64,000 bases of DNA, taken from SAR202 cluster bacterium (GTDB lineage Bacteria > Chloroflexota > Dehalococcoidia > Lucifugimonadales > UBA3495). Every line of letters starts with the position of its first letter. The stretch's first letter is position 1. Positions 9,758-18,158 of this stretch are shown in pieces. The DNA lies in contig JABMNL010000033.1 in the NCBI GenBank assembly GCA_013204585.1, positions 1 to 64,000 on the forward strand, written 5' to 3'. The notes beneath the pieces are model-generated. The model saw only the letters and a program-made list of their open reading frames with translations. It did no database searches and was not told the DNA's origin. Made by a program: the position numbers and the translations under genes.

Positions 9758-10859
9758 CGCCGAAGTAACGATTAATCCGGCGTTGTTGGTATTCCTAGGG
9801 ATTATTGTGGGCACCCTGGGCGGGTTTTTTGGCGTGGGCGGCGGGTTTTTGATTACCGGCGGGTTGCTAGTGTTTGGGGTGCCGCCGTTGTTTGCTGTTG
9901 GCACTGGCCTCACGTTGGTGATGGGAACATCGCTAATCAATACCCTGAAACACCGCAGCCTGGGCAACGTCGATTTCAAGTTGGGCCTGATGATGGCCGC
10001 AGGATCCGTCCCTGCCCTGTACGGCGCACAACAATTGAACCATCAGCTAGAAGCTGCGGGAATAGCTGGGCCAGTGATTAGAGTGCTTTACGTGTTCTTT
10101 TTGTCGGTGTTGGGCACGTTTATCCTCTACGACCATTGGCGGGTCCAAAATCGGAGCAATACTTCATCGAGGGGCGAATCCAAGGACGGGGTGAGCGCGG
10201 ACGGGGTGGGCGCGGACGGGGTGCGCGTGGACGAGGTGTCCACCGCAGGGTTGGCGAGATGGATTCAACGTTTGAATATTGGCCCACGTTCTATCTGGTT
10301 GCCAGGCTTTGGCAAGGTGGAGACGGTGGTTAGCCTGCCGGTGTCTGGCGTGGAGCGGATTTCCGTCTTCGTACCGGTGCTTCTCGGGGCGGGTGTCGGT
10401 TCCTTTGCGGGAATATTGGGGGCGGGGGGAGCGTTTATCCTCACTCCGTTACTAATCTACGTTGTGGGCATCCCCACTGTTGTCGCCATTGGGACGGGGT
10501 TGTTCCAGGTGATACTCACAGGCTCGGTGGGGACTTTTTTCTACGCCTTGTCCGACCGGGTGGATCCGTTAATGGCCGTATTGATGCTGGCGGCGGCAGC
10601 TATTGGCGCTCAACTGGGAACTAGCGCCACCCGCGTCGTTCAGCCGTCGCAAATTAGGTTCCTGTTTGGGGTCATCGTGCTGACGGGCGGACTAGCGGTG
10701 GGGCTGGAAGAAATAGCACAAGTCACAGAGATTGATGTTCTTTCTACCGTCGCTGCGGTGGTACTGCTTGGCATTGGCGGGGCGATGTGTCTGGGAATTG
10801 GGGTGTTGATGATTAAGGCCAAACGCAAAACCCACGACTTAACCTCAGCCGACGACTAG
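9744..10859 (+). CDS. TauE/SafE-family sulfite/anion exporter
   Basis: 371 aa from ATG 9744 (GGAGAGAG just upstream), with 8-9 hydrophobic segments. The family's duplicated GG-rich motif appears twice: GTLGGFFGVGGGFLITG in the first half and AGILGAGGAFILTPLL in the second. It is a membrane permease probably exporting sulfite, sulfoacetate or a related anion. The cytoplasmic loop between the halves contains a repeat of DGVxx units (10191-10245) encoded by a 15-base tandem repeat. The stop codon overlaps the stop of the convergent aroB gene by 4 bases (CTAG). Confidence 0.85.
   Translation: MWFPNAEVTINPALLVFLGIIVGTLGGFFGVGGGFLITGGLLVFGVPPLFAVGTGLTLVMGTSLINTLKHRSLGNVDFKLGLMMAAGSVPALYGAQQLNHQLEAAGIAGPVIRVLYVFFLSVLGTFILYDHWRVQNRSNTSSRGESKDGVSADGVGADGVRVDEVSTAGLARWIQRLNIGPRSIWLPGFGKVETVVSLPVSGVERISVFVPVLLGAGVGSFAGILGAGGAFILTPLLIYVVGIPTVVAIGTGLFQVILTGSVGTFFYALSDRVDPLMAVLMLAAAAIGAQLGTSATRVVQPSQIRFLFGVIVLTGGLAVGLEEIAQVTEIDVLSTVAAVVLLGIGGAMCLGIGVLMIKAKRKTHDLTSADD
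10191..10245 (+). repeat. 15-bp tandem repeat inside the TauE-like gene
   Basis: About 3.5 copies of GACGGGGTGNGCGCG in frame, coding DGVSA, DGVGA, DGVRV, DEVST. It lies in the poorly conserved central loop, so copy-number change would not disturb the membrane segments. Confidence 0.7.
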
Positions 10860-11956
10860 CTGACCAGTTCCCGGATGGTCTTTTCGACCAGTTCTTTGGG
10901 AACGTCACTACGCACAACGGCCCGCCCAACATCTTCCAGCATGACCCATCTATTGGAGCCGCTTTGACTCTTCTTGTCCAGGGACATAGCGTTAAGGATG
11001 GCTTCTACCGAGAGGCCCTTGGCCGAGGTCGGTAAATTGAACCGTTCTAAAAGACGACGCTGGCGGTCAACCAAATCTTGAGAATGCATTCCCATCTCCT
11101 GGGCCATGGACGCCGCCCCCATCATGCCGACAGCAACACCTTCGCCGTGGAAGAATTGGCCGTACTCGGTGGTAGACTCCAGGGTGTGTCCGATGGTGTG
11201 GCCGTAATTCAAGAGAATTCGGATTCCCAGGGTCTCCCGTTCGTCCTGGCTGACTATGTTGGCCTTGATGGCCATGCTGCGGCGAATGACTTCTGTGGAA
11301 ATTTCTGGCTCCACGTTCATCAGAGCTTCGGCGTGCTCCTCGAATACGTCCACCAGGCTGGCGTCCAAGATGAAGCCGTGTTTGATGGCTTCGGCCCAGC
11401 CTTCGGCCAGTTCTCGTTTACCCAGGGTGGATAATGCCTGCACGTCGGCGAACACTCCCTTGGGCTGGTAGAAGGCCCCAACCAGGTTCTTGGCTTGGGG
11501 CAAGTTGACCGCGACCTTGCCGCCGATGGACGCATCCACCATGGCGGCCATGCTGGTGGGCACCTGCACGAAGGCCATGCCCCGCAGGTAGGTGGCAGCG
11601 ACGAAACCGCCCAAGTCTCCGGCCACGCCGCCGCCGACGCTGATTATCGTGTGGCCGCGCTCGGCCCGTTGGTCGGCCAGCCAGTTGTAAATTGCCTGGG
11701 CTAGCTCAAAACTCTTGCTGGTCTCCCCGGCGGGGATGATGAAACAATGGGCAGGGATGCCCCGTTTTTGCAGAGCCCGTTGGACGTTGCGGCCGTAAGG
11801 GTTCATCACGTTTGAATCGGTGATGATGTAGGCCGTGTTTGTCAGACCAAGGTCTGTCAGCCGGTCGCCCATGGTGTCAATGGTTCCCCAACCGGCAACC
11901 ACCGGATAGGAACCGCCAGAATGATGTACTTCTGCCGCCAGGTCTGTATCGGGCAT
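10856..11956 (-). CDS. aroB: 3-dehydroquinate synthase
   Basis: 366 aa. The second step of the shikimate pathway, DAHP to 3-dehydroquinate, using NAD and a divalent metal. The family motifs GGGVAGDLGGFVAATYLRG, VPTSMAAMVDASIGGK and NYGHTIGHTLE (metal-binding His pair) are all present. It is the last gene of a minus-strand run aroK, CAP-domain protein, aroB. The gap to the CAP gene is 66 bases. Its 3' end meets the TauE-like gene tail to tail with a 4-base overlap. Confidence 0.95.
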   Translation of the reverse strand: MPDTDLAAEVHHSGGSYPVVAGWGTIDTMGDRLTDLGLTNTAYIITDSNVMNPYGRNVQRALQKRGIPAHCFIIPAGETSKSFELAQAIYNWLADQRAERGHTIISVGGGVAGDLGGFVAATYLRGMAFVQVPTSMAAMVDASIGGKVAVNLPQAKNLVGAFYQPKGVFADVQALSTLGKRELAEGWAEAIKHGFILDASLVDVFEEHAEALMNVEPEISTEVIRRSMAIKANIVSQDERETLGIRILLNYGHTIGHTLESTTEYGQFFHGEGVAVGMMGAASMAQEMGMHSQDLVDRQRRLLERFNLPTSAKGLSVEAILNAMSLDKKSQSGSNRWVMLEDVGRAVVRSDVPKELVEKTIRELVS

Positions 11957-12022
11957 GATTTGGTCTCCGCTCTTTTTAGATATTAGTTCGCGCGACCCAA
12001 TCGCGCTATTTGTCTTTTTGGG

Positions 12023-13516
12023 CTAACAAAAGTTCTGTGTGGCGTACACTTTCTCTTGTTCGCTAACTGCGATTCCGATCCCCTCTCGGTCGTACTCGCT
12101 ACCGAGTATGTTCTCGCGATGTCCTGGACTATCCATCCATAATTCGACAGCTTGAGCAGCGATTTGGTCTAGGGTCATGTAGTTACGAGACGTCGTGGTG
12201 TATGAGGAGAAAAGCCAGGTCTGCACGATGTTCTCGGCAATTCCGACCGTGTAATAGCTGCCGTAGTCCTTGCGACAAGTATATCCGACTGTGTCTCCAC
12301 GGTCAGTCGGGGTTTGACCCGAAAGATTGTTGTGGGCGAAGTAGTCGTTGGAAGCCATGTCCTGGCTGTGATTCTGAGCGATGTCCGCCAGCCGCTGATC
12401 GTAGGCCAAAGGGCCTAGTGTCATTTTTTGTCTTTCGATGTTGGCCCTTTGGTGAATTTCTGACTCAAGAGCGTTGATCCAATCAGGACTCCCTCTAAGC
12501 AATATTGTTGGCGCGGCGGTTGAGCTTATAGTCTCAGTCTGTACAGGAGTTGGAGCGGCCTCCGAAGTTTGCCTTATTGCCGGAGGGGCAACTGTCGGCG
12601 ACTTGTCGGGGTTCTCGATGGTAAGGCCAAGCAGGAGCCGGGTTGCCTCGGCATCGCTAATCTTACCTTCGTCATTCAGGGCAAAAATTTGGCGTGCCGT
12701 TAGAGTTGGAGGGGGAGTTAGCGTGTTGGAGGGTTCGTTATCAGCAGAGGCTAGCTCACTACTGCCAGGCACTTGAGTATCAGAGTTCGGGTTTACAGGT
12801 TCGGCGGGCTGAGCAGGAATATTGGAATCTATTATTTCATCTGTTTGGCCGGTGTATAAAAAATATCCCGCAGCCAAGCCTGCGCCAATCACCCCGCCAG
12901 CAAATAAAGTCAAAAGACCCAATCTCGTTGATCCCCAGCCCTTTCTATTTCGAACGGTTCGCCTTCTTTCGGATTCCAGTTCCCTCGGAGACATTCCTTG
13001 GAAATGATGTTGGCTGGACCAATCACGATTCACTGGTGAGGGGTCTCGCTCTTCGGGCGATTGGGGTATAGGTATTTCCCTGACTACGTGTACTGAATGA
13101 TTGGCAATCCCCGAACAAATATTGCAAATTAACGAGTTACCCGGCTGTGCAACGAAACCGTGAGGGACGCGGATGATGGGGTCCTCAGAGCGAGACCCAC
13201 GAGGAAAATCCAATCTCTGCGAATCGTCCTCATCTAAGATTGGCTGGTCAAAACCATCCACCAGGCTCTGGTAAACATGAGCCGAAGCAACACTCCCCGG
13301 ATGTTGTTTAGTCATGTGGTCGTAGATTGCGTGCCACGAATTTGCCTGGAAATTACACTGTGGACAGACAGGACGACCTGCTTTAGGCCTGCGGGTTTCG
13401 TGGGGCCGAGGACCAATTGCTCCTCTTCTTGGCGGCTTCTCTGGTCTGTAGCTTCCAGCCTGACAGTAAACACACCAACTTTGATGACTCCCATGCCCAG
13501 CCGTGCAAATTGGCAT
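12023..13516 (-). CDS. Zinc-finger, transmembrane, CAP/SCP-domain protein
   Basis: 497 aa with an unusual order of parts. Residues 1-145 hold CxxC clusters: Cys15/Cys18, a C2H2-like finger with Cys51/Cys54/His67/His72, and Cys131/Cys134 with nearby His. A single membrane helix lies at about 198-221 (LLTLFAGGVIGAGLAAGYFL). A Pro/Thr-rich linker follows, and then a CAP/SCP domain from about 355 to the end with SPGHRENIL and the active-site-like histidines DYFAHNN. The topology suggests a cytoplasmic metal-binding head and an external CAP domain. It sits between aroK and aroB, with no known link to shikimate synthesis. Confidence 0.75.
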   Translation of the reverse strand: MPICTAGHGSHQSWCVYCQAGSYRPEKPPRRGAIGPRPHETRRPKAGRPVCPQCNFQANSWHAIYDHMTKQHPGSVASAHVYQSLVDGFDQPILDEDDSQRLDFPRGSRSEDPIIRVPHGFVAQPGNSLICNICSGIANHSVHVVREIPIPQSPEERDPSPVNRDWSSQHHFQGMSPRELESERRRTVRNRKGWGSTRLGLLTLFAGGVIGAGLAAGYFLYTGQTDEIIDSNIPAQPAEPVNPNSDTQVPGSSELASADNEPSNTLTPPPTLTARQIFALNDEGKISDAEATRLLLGLTIENPDKSPTVAPPAIRQTSEAAPTPVQTETISSTAAPTILLRGSPDWINALESEIHQRANIERQKMTLGPLAYDQRLADIAQNHSQDMASNDYFAHNNLSGQTPTDRGDTVGYTCRKDYGSYYTVGIAENIVQTWLFSSYTTTSRNYMTLDQIAAQAVELWMDSPGHRENILGSEYDREGIGIAVSEQEKVYATQNFC

Positions 13517-13540
13517 GACTCGCTTTGCCTTGTTGTTTTC

Positions 13541-14077
13541 CTAGAGTCCCGGTCCGCAAATTTTTAAGATGGCCTCAGCCACTCGGTCGGGGGTCAGGTC
13601 GTCTGTCGCTAGCGTGTGATGGGCTTGGGAGTAAGCTGGTGTCCGTTGGGCCAGCAGTTCTTTGATGTGCTCCAATGGGTCCCCGTCAGCCAGCAGTGGC
13701 CGGACCGGCGCGTTTGGGTGGCCCCTAGTTACCCGCCGGCGGATGGTCTCGGGGCGGGTGCTGAGATAAAAGACTGTCCCGCTTTCCAACATGGTACGGC
13801 GGCTTGCTTCGTCGATGAACGAACCACCGCCCGCGGCGATGATACGACCGGACTCAGCGCATATTTCGCTAACCACCGTGCGTTCCAACTCCCGGAACGC
13901 TGCTTCCCCAGAGTCTTGGAAGATGTCGGCGATGGGCTTCCCCGCTCGGGCAACTATTTCCTCGTCGATATCCACTCTGGGCCAGCCGCAGCGGCGGGAC
14001 AAAGCCCGGCCCACGCTGCTCTTTCCCGAGGCCATGAAACCCACCAGAATGATGTTGCGCACTTGGTCTGTTTGCAT
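13541..14077 (-). CDS. aroK: Shikimate kinase
   Basis: 178 aa. It phosphorylates shikimate using ATP. The P-loop GFMASGKSS, the shikimate-binding DIDEEI, the FRELE segment, AAGGG and the lid region VRPLL are all in order, and the length is normal. It is the first gene of the aroK / CAP-domain / aroB run, 24 bases ahead of the CAP gene. The VOC gene at 14109-14927 ends 31 bases upstream on the same strand, so it may be part of a longer transcript. Confidence 0.95.
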   Translation of the reverse strand: MQTDQVRNIILVGFMASGKSSVGRALSRRCGWPRVDIDEEIVARAGKPIADIFQDSGEAAFRELERTVVSEICAESGRIIAAGGGSFIDEASRRTMLESGTVFYLSTRPETIRRRVTRGHPNAPVRPLLADGDPLEHIKELLAQRTPAYSQAHHTLATDDLTPDRVAEAILKICGPGL

Positions 14078-14108
14078 ACCAGAATGACCCGAAGAACTGG
14101 CCGTGGGT

Positions 14109-14927
14109 CTAGTCCGGCAGCCGGGTTAGATGCATCCGTGAACCCAAGCTGGTGGCAGTGTCCAAGTACATGACCTGTTGACCGACTCCGTTGGTGTTGG
14201 GCGTTTCGGATACGAATTTCACGCCGTGGGATTGGCATTCGCCCATGCAGGTTGGAATGTCGCCCACCACGTAGCCAACGTGGTCCATCGTATGGTCGTT
14301 GCTCATGCTGTCGGTGTCCGGCGGCTCAATTAACTCTACTTGGACATCGTAGAAGTTAACAAAAGCGTTGCGGCCTCCGGTCCTGGATGGGCCGCCGCCC
14401 AAGTGGAAGCCGTCAAACTTGTCGATGTACCACTTGATGGCCTGTTCCAGGTTCTTCACCCGGTAGCCAGCGTGGATGATGCGCTCGACATCGATGCCAC
14501 TGCCTATTCCCGTGGTGTCCATCTGGTCGGGCAACTGGGTGATGTGCATCTTTACGCCGTTGGTGGTCGTGGAATCGAAGTAGAGCAGCCGGTGTCCCAG
14601 CACATTGGTATTGGGCTTGTCGGCGGCGAACTTGAAACCTTTGGCCGTGAGCTCGTCAATGGACTTATCAATGTCGGCGACCACGTAACCCACGTGGTGC
14701 ATGGTTAGAATGTCACCCGGAATACTGGACTTGTCCTCCGGCTCAAGCAACTCGGCCTCGGCATTGCCGAAGCGCACGTAGGCGTTGCGTCCGCCGCTGG
14801 GCAGAGCGTAGCCCTTGCCGAGCGGCCCACCACCGGCTTTGGTCGCGCCAAAGGATTTTTCGAACCAGGCAATGGCGGCGTCTAGGTCCGGGGTTACATA
14901 CCCGATGTGTTGAATTCTCTCGAACAC
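14109..14927 (-). CDS. Tandem VOC-superfamily protein (two glyoxalase-like domains)
   Basis: 272 aa built of two homologous halves. Each starts with a His-containing strand (IQHIGYVTPDLDAAIAWFE; IIHAGYRVKNLEQAIKWYI) and contains an AEAELLEP or VQVELIEP metal-ligand strand, then HHVGYVV / DHVGYVV and a PNTN...LG segment. This is the VOC fold of methylmalonyl-CoA epimerases, glyoxalases and extradiol dioxygenases. The conserved His/Glu pairs suggest a metal centre in both halves. The substrate is unknown. A second VOC gene lies 27 bases upstream on the same strand. Confidence 0.8.
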   Translation of the reverse strand: MFERIQHIGYVTPDLDAAIAWFEKSFGATKAGGGPLGKGYALPSGGRNAYVRFGNAEAELLEPEDKSSIPGDILTMHHVGYVVADIDKSIDELTAKGFKFAADKPNTNVLGHRLLYFDSTTTNGVKMHITQLPDQMDTTGIGSGIDVERIIHAGYRVKNLEQAIKWYIDKFDGFHLGGGPSRTGGRNAFVNFYDVQVELIEPPDTDSMSNDHTMDHVGYVVGDIPTCMGECQSHGVKFVSETPNTNGVGQQVMYLDTATSLGSRMHLTRLPD

Positions 14928-14954
14928 GGCGTGTCTCCTAGCTAAGAAAAGTGG

Positions 14955-15356
14955 TTAGGCGGGCCGACCAGGGGCCGGGAAGTATCCGGAGCCAGTGCAG
15001 AACTCCACCCGGTTGCCATCAGGATCGTTGATGAACAAGAAGCCTTGGCCGTCGTAACGCACGCCGTGGCGCAGAATTTCGAAGCCTTCTTCTTCGAGAG
15101 TTTTCATGGTGCCTTCGAAGTCCTCGACCTCAAATGCGTGGTGGGTATTTTCGGGCTTGACGGGGGCTTCCGGAGTTTCGATGAGGTGCACCATGATGCC
15201 GTTTTCCAGTTGCAGCCAGGTAATTTCGGGGTTGGGCACCTGGCTTTCTATCTGCTTAATTCCGAGCAGTTCGTTGTAGAACTTCATGGCGCGGGCGGTG
15301 TCTTTAACCATGGTGGTCACGTGGTTAATTTGTTTGGTCTTAATCTTTCCTGGCAT
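14955..15356 (-). CDS. VOC family protein (glyoxalase/dioxygenase-like)
   Basis: 133 aa, a single VOC unit: INHVTTMVKDTARAMKFYNE start, HHAFEVED central His and FLINDPDGNRVEFCTG end, where DPDGNxxE carries the last metal ligand. This is typical of glyoxalase/bleomycin-resistance-type proteins. The reaction cannot be assigned. It is upstream of and probably cotranscribed with the two-domain VOC gene. Confidence 0.8.
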   Translation of the reverse strand: MPGKIKTKQINHVTTMVKDTARAMKFYNELLGIKQIESQVPNPEITWLQLENGIMVHLIETPEAPVKPENTHHAFEVEDFEGTMKTLEEEGFEILRHGVRYDGQGFLFINDPDGNRVEFCTGSGYFPAPGRPA

Positions 15357-15499
15357 GGGAACTCCTCTGCTTGACGGGATTCATATTTAATCGGGTTACG
15401 TTGAAATGGGACGCTGCGGCGTCTGCGCCCAATTATGCCATAAAGCTGGTGTCTTGCGCAGGCGTGAGTGATACACCGCTAGGAATGGGCGTTAGAGTG

Positions 15500-15678
15500 T
15501 GCTTCCCGAGTGCTCGGCGGATGCACCTTAGGGGTTAGAGCGTACTTCCAGCGCGTGGTGAGGCTGCGTATTAGGGCCTAAAGAGTACTTCCAGCGCGTG
15601 GTGAGGCTGCGTCTTAGGGCCTAAAGAGTACTTCCAGCGCGTGGTGAGGCTGCGTCTTAGGCCCTAAAGAGTACTTCC
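15500..15678. repeat. 43-bp tandem repeat array
   Basis: TACTTCCAGCGCGTGGTGAG begins at 15543, 15586 and 15629, and its first bases recur at 15672, an exact 43-base period. A degenerate copy starts at 15500. The last partial copy overlaps the 3' end and stop codon of the DMT transporter gene, so the array looks like repeated duplication of that gene's tail and downstream sequence. It occupies most of the 307-base gap 15357-15663. Confidence 0.9.
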
Positions 15679-16557
15679 AATAGAAACCACGATTATCCCG
15701 GCGACGGTGATAGTCACTCCCAAGAACAGCCACTTGGTTAGGTTCTCCATTCGGGAGATGAATATTTGGGCCAGAATTAACGTGAATATGGGGTTGGTGG
15801 ATACTATGGGCGAGACTACGGAAACGTCCGCCCGTTCCAGGGCGTAGTAGAGGGCTATAACACCAGTGGCCGCAGCCAGCCCGGCGAGACCGGCGGAGAG
15901 GGCGAACTTGGGGTTGCCCCGGGACGCGCGGACTTCGCGAACCGCACTTGACCCCGCCAGGGGAGCCAGCAGGAGGATTCCAAAGAACAGTGCGAATGCG
16001 GAGACCATTAGTGGGGAGCCGTATTCCTGGGTTAGCTCTTTGGCAATGACGTTAGTGCCCCCGTAGCAAGCTGCGGCCACCAATGCGAGACCGTAGCCAA
16101 TGAGGGCTCCGCGGTTATGGTTGATTCCTTCAAGGATGGAATTGCCCATGGCGGTGGTGAGTCCGGTGACCACCGTTAATGTGCCGAGCAACACTACGAA
16201 GTGGGGCCGCTCGCCGGTGATGGTTATGGCGAAAACGGAAGCGAATATTGCGGCTGTTGCTTGGATTGCTGCGGTGCGGGATGCTCCGATTCGACCAATG
16301 GCTTGGAAGCTGGCGGTGCGTCCACCCAGGAAATTTATTACGCCTAATAAGAAGAACCAACCCAGTGCTTCGGGCGGCAAGGCCTGGATGTCGGAGAAGG
16401 CGAAGATTAGGGCGAGGATGACTGTGGGGCAGAAGCTGACGACCACCGAAACCAGGGTGCTGGCCAAAGGGCTCATGCCCTGCATGCCAATCCTGGCTAA
16501 TATCGCGGCGCTGCCGAAACCGAGGCCCGACAATAGAGACAGTGCTATTGCTGTCAT
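15664..16557 (-). CDS. EamA-family (DMT) transporter
   Basis: 297 aa, about ten hydrophobic segments in two EamA halves. The first half has GFGSAAILARIGMQG, and the second starts near IGYGLALVAAACYGGTNVIAKE. Each half ends with a hydrophobic helix that matches the usual EamA tail. It is probably an inner-membrane exporter of a metabolite. The stop codon lies inside the last partial unit of the 43-bp repeat array. No substrate clue comes from its neighbours (VOC genes downstream, purQ upstream). Confidence 0.8.
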   Translation of the reverse strand: MTAIALSLLSGLGFGSAAILARIGMQGMSPLASTLVSVVVSFCPTVILALIFAFSDIQALPPEALGWFFLLGVINFLGGRTASFQAIGRIGASRTAAIQATAAIFASVFAITITGERPHFVVLLGTLTVVTGLTTAMGNSILEGINHNRGALIGYGLALVAAACYGGTNVIAKELTQEYGSPLMVSAFALFFGILLLAPLAGSSAVREVRASRGNPKFALSAGLAGLAAATGVIALYYALERADVSVVSPIVSTNPIFTLILAQIFISRMENLTKWLFLGVTITVAGIIVVSIGSTL

Positions 16558-16612
16558 GAATTACAGGGGATGGATAGGCTCATGAACAGGCCAGCGGCAG
16601 CCATTGGGTTGG

Positions 16613-17308
16613 TTAGCTCTGCCTGCAGCTTTCGATAATCGACTCGAAGATCAAATTGCCGTCGGTGCTGCCTAAAATGGCTTCGCAGCTGCGTTCGGGA
16701 TGGGGCATCATGCCCAGTACGTTACCGGCTTCGTTGATGATGCCAGCAATGTTGTTGGCTGAACCGTTGGGGTTGGCGTCGACCGATGCCTGGCCCAACT
16801 CGTCGCAGTAACGGAAGAGCACCCGGCCCTCTTCTTCAAGCTGGGCTAGGGTGGCGGTGTCGGCGAAGTAATTGCCCTCACCATGGGAGACCGGCACCTT
16901 TAAGAGTTGACCCTGCTTGCAGGAGCGGCTGAAAGGTGTGTCGGCCCGCTCGGTGCGCAGGTAACTCCATTGGCAACGGTATTCCAGGTGTTGGTTGGGC
17001 AGTAAAGCGCCGGGCAGCAGGCCTGACTCGCAGAGAATCTGGAAGCCGTTGCAAATGCCAATTGCCGTTCTTCCCGAATCAATAAACTGGTTCAGGGCGT
17101 CCATCACTGGTGAAAAACGGGCCATTGCTCCGGGACGCAGGTAGTCGCCGTAGGAGAAGCCGCCGGGGAGGATGACCGAGTCGAAGCCATCCAGGCTGGT
17201 CTCTTTATGCCAGACATACTCGGCGTCTTGCCCAAGAATGTTTTTCACCTGGTGATAGCAGTCAGTGTCGCTCCAGGTGCCGGGGAAGACCAGAATGCCA
17301 AATCGCAT
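16613..17308 (-). CDS. purQ: Phosphoribosylformylglycinamidine synthase subunit PurQ
   Basis: 231 aa class-I glutamine amidotransferase. It supplies ammonia to PurL for the FGAR to FGAM step of purine synthesis. The catalytic Cys is in TAIGICNGFQIL, the start FGILVFPGTWSDTD is typical, and MMPHPERS carries the His-Glu of the triad. It would need PurS and PurL, neither of which is in the window. Its ATG overlaps the yqeY stop by one base (TAATG), so translation is probably coupled. purA lies 0.85 kb away in the opposite direction. Confidence 0.95.
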   Translation of the reverse strand: MRFGILVFPGTWSDTDCYHQVKNILGQDAEYVWHKETSLDGFDSVILPGGFSYGDYLRPGAMARFSPVMDALNQFIDSGRTAIGICNGFQILCESGLLPGALLPNQHLEYRCQWSYLRTERADTPFSRSCKQGQLLKVPVSHGEGNYFADTATLAQLEEEGRVLFRYCDELGQASVDANPNGSANNIAGIINEAGNVLGMMPHPERSCEAILGSTDGNLIFESIIESCRQS

Positions 17309-17760
17309 TAGCCCAAGGACTCCAGGTAAGCGGTGGCCATTTCATTAACCACTGTGCCGTCGGCTTTGCCCCGTGTTTGGGGCATTAGCTTGCCCATGAG
17401 TTTGCCCTTATCTTGAATGGATGCTGCGCCAACCTCGGCGGCAGTGTCTTTTATCAGCTGAGTTATCTCGTCTGGGCTCATTTGCGGTGGCAAATATTCT
17501 TCCAAGACTAGTAATTCGGCTGCCTCTTTGGCGGCCATGGCGTCCCTGCCGCCTTCTGAAAAGGCTTTGATGCTGTCACGGCGGTCGCTGGCCTGTTTGG
17601 TGACCACCTCAATCATGGCGGCATCGTCCAGGGTCGTTTTCTTTTCCTTTTCTACGGCCTGAACGGCGTTTTTCAGGAAGCGCAGACCGTCCAAACGCGC
17701 CTGGTTGTGGCTGCGCATTGAGTCTTTGATGTCTTCTTCGAGCTTGTCTCTAAGGGGCAT
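17308..17760 (-). CDS. yqeY: GatB/YqeY domain protein
   Basis: 150 aa from ATG 17760. The all-helical YqeY fold is recognisable: SMRSHNQARLDGLRFL, KQASDRRDSIKAF, LEEYLPPQMS and GKLMGKLMP. It resembles the C-terminal domain of GatB and is thought to act in tRNA-related amidation, though its exact role is unknown. A TTG start at 17829 would add a KQER-repeat extension encoded by a 12-base repeat. I prefer the ATG because the family begins there, even though the AGGA signal is 13 bases away. Confidence 0.85.
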   Translation of the reverse strand: MPLRDKLEEDIKDSMRSHNQARLDGLRFLKNAVQAVEKEKKTTLDDAAMIEVVTKQASDRRDSIKAFSEGGRDAMAAKEAAELLVLEEYLPPQMSPDEITQLIKDTAAEVGAASIQDKGKLMGKLMPQTRGKADGTVVNEMATAYLESLG

Positions 17761-17770
17761 GGTGACAATC

Positions 17771-17818
17771 CGTTCCTGTTTTCGTTCCTGTTTTCGTTCC
17801 TGTTTTCGTTCCTGTTTT
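17771..17818. repeat. 12-bp tandem repeat, four perfect copies
   Basis: CGTTCCTGTTTT occurs four times without mismatch. On the minus strand each copy reads AAAACAGGAACG and so offers an AGGA ribosome-binding core just ahead of yqeY. Expansion or contraction would change the leader, or a KQER peptide extension, without shifting frame. Confidence 0.9.
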
Positions 17819-18068
17819 AATGGAGTCAACCGATTTTGTGTGGGTTTGTTAACCGGGGTCTGCTAAATCGAGGTATTTTTATTCTACCCTTTTGGCGGGG
17901 CGGGGCGATTATAGTTGGCGTCGAAATTGGGTGTCAATGCGGAAACCGGCACGCCAGGGTAAATAATTGGTCGTGGTCTGAAGTTTTAGCGGTGGAATAA
18001 CACGGTTGGGTCCATCTTGGAGTGGAAGCTGGTGGAAGATTAGCCTGGGCTGCCTTGCGCGCCCTTAC

Positions 18069-18097
18069 TTTCATAGGGAAAATGATTTTGCTATACT
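18069..18097 (+). promoter_or_regulatory. Candidate purA promoter
   Basis: TATACT at 18092-18097 is a good -10 element, with a weak TTTCAT -35 hexamer at 18069-18074 and 17-base spacing, about 60 bases ahead of the purA ATG. The rest of the 340-base region between the 12-bp repeats and purA shows no clear feature. Confidence 0.45.
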
Positions 18098-18158
18098 CGT
18101 GTAGCTTCATCCCCGTCCTGGGGATAGGTATGTTTTTTTGTAAGGCGGGCTATTAAGA

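Noticed and set aside
15500-15678. 43-bp repeat array as a CRISPR
   Set aside because: The units are directly adjacent with no unique spacers, and no cas genes are near.
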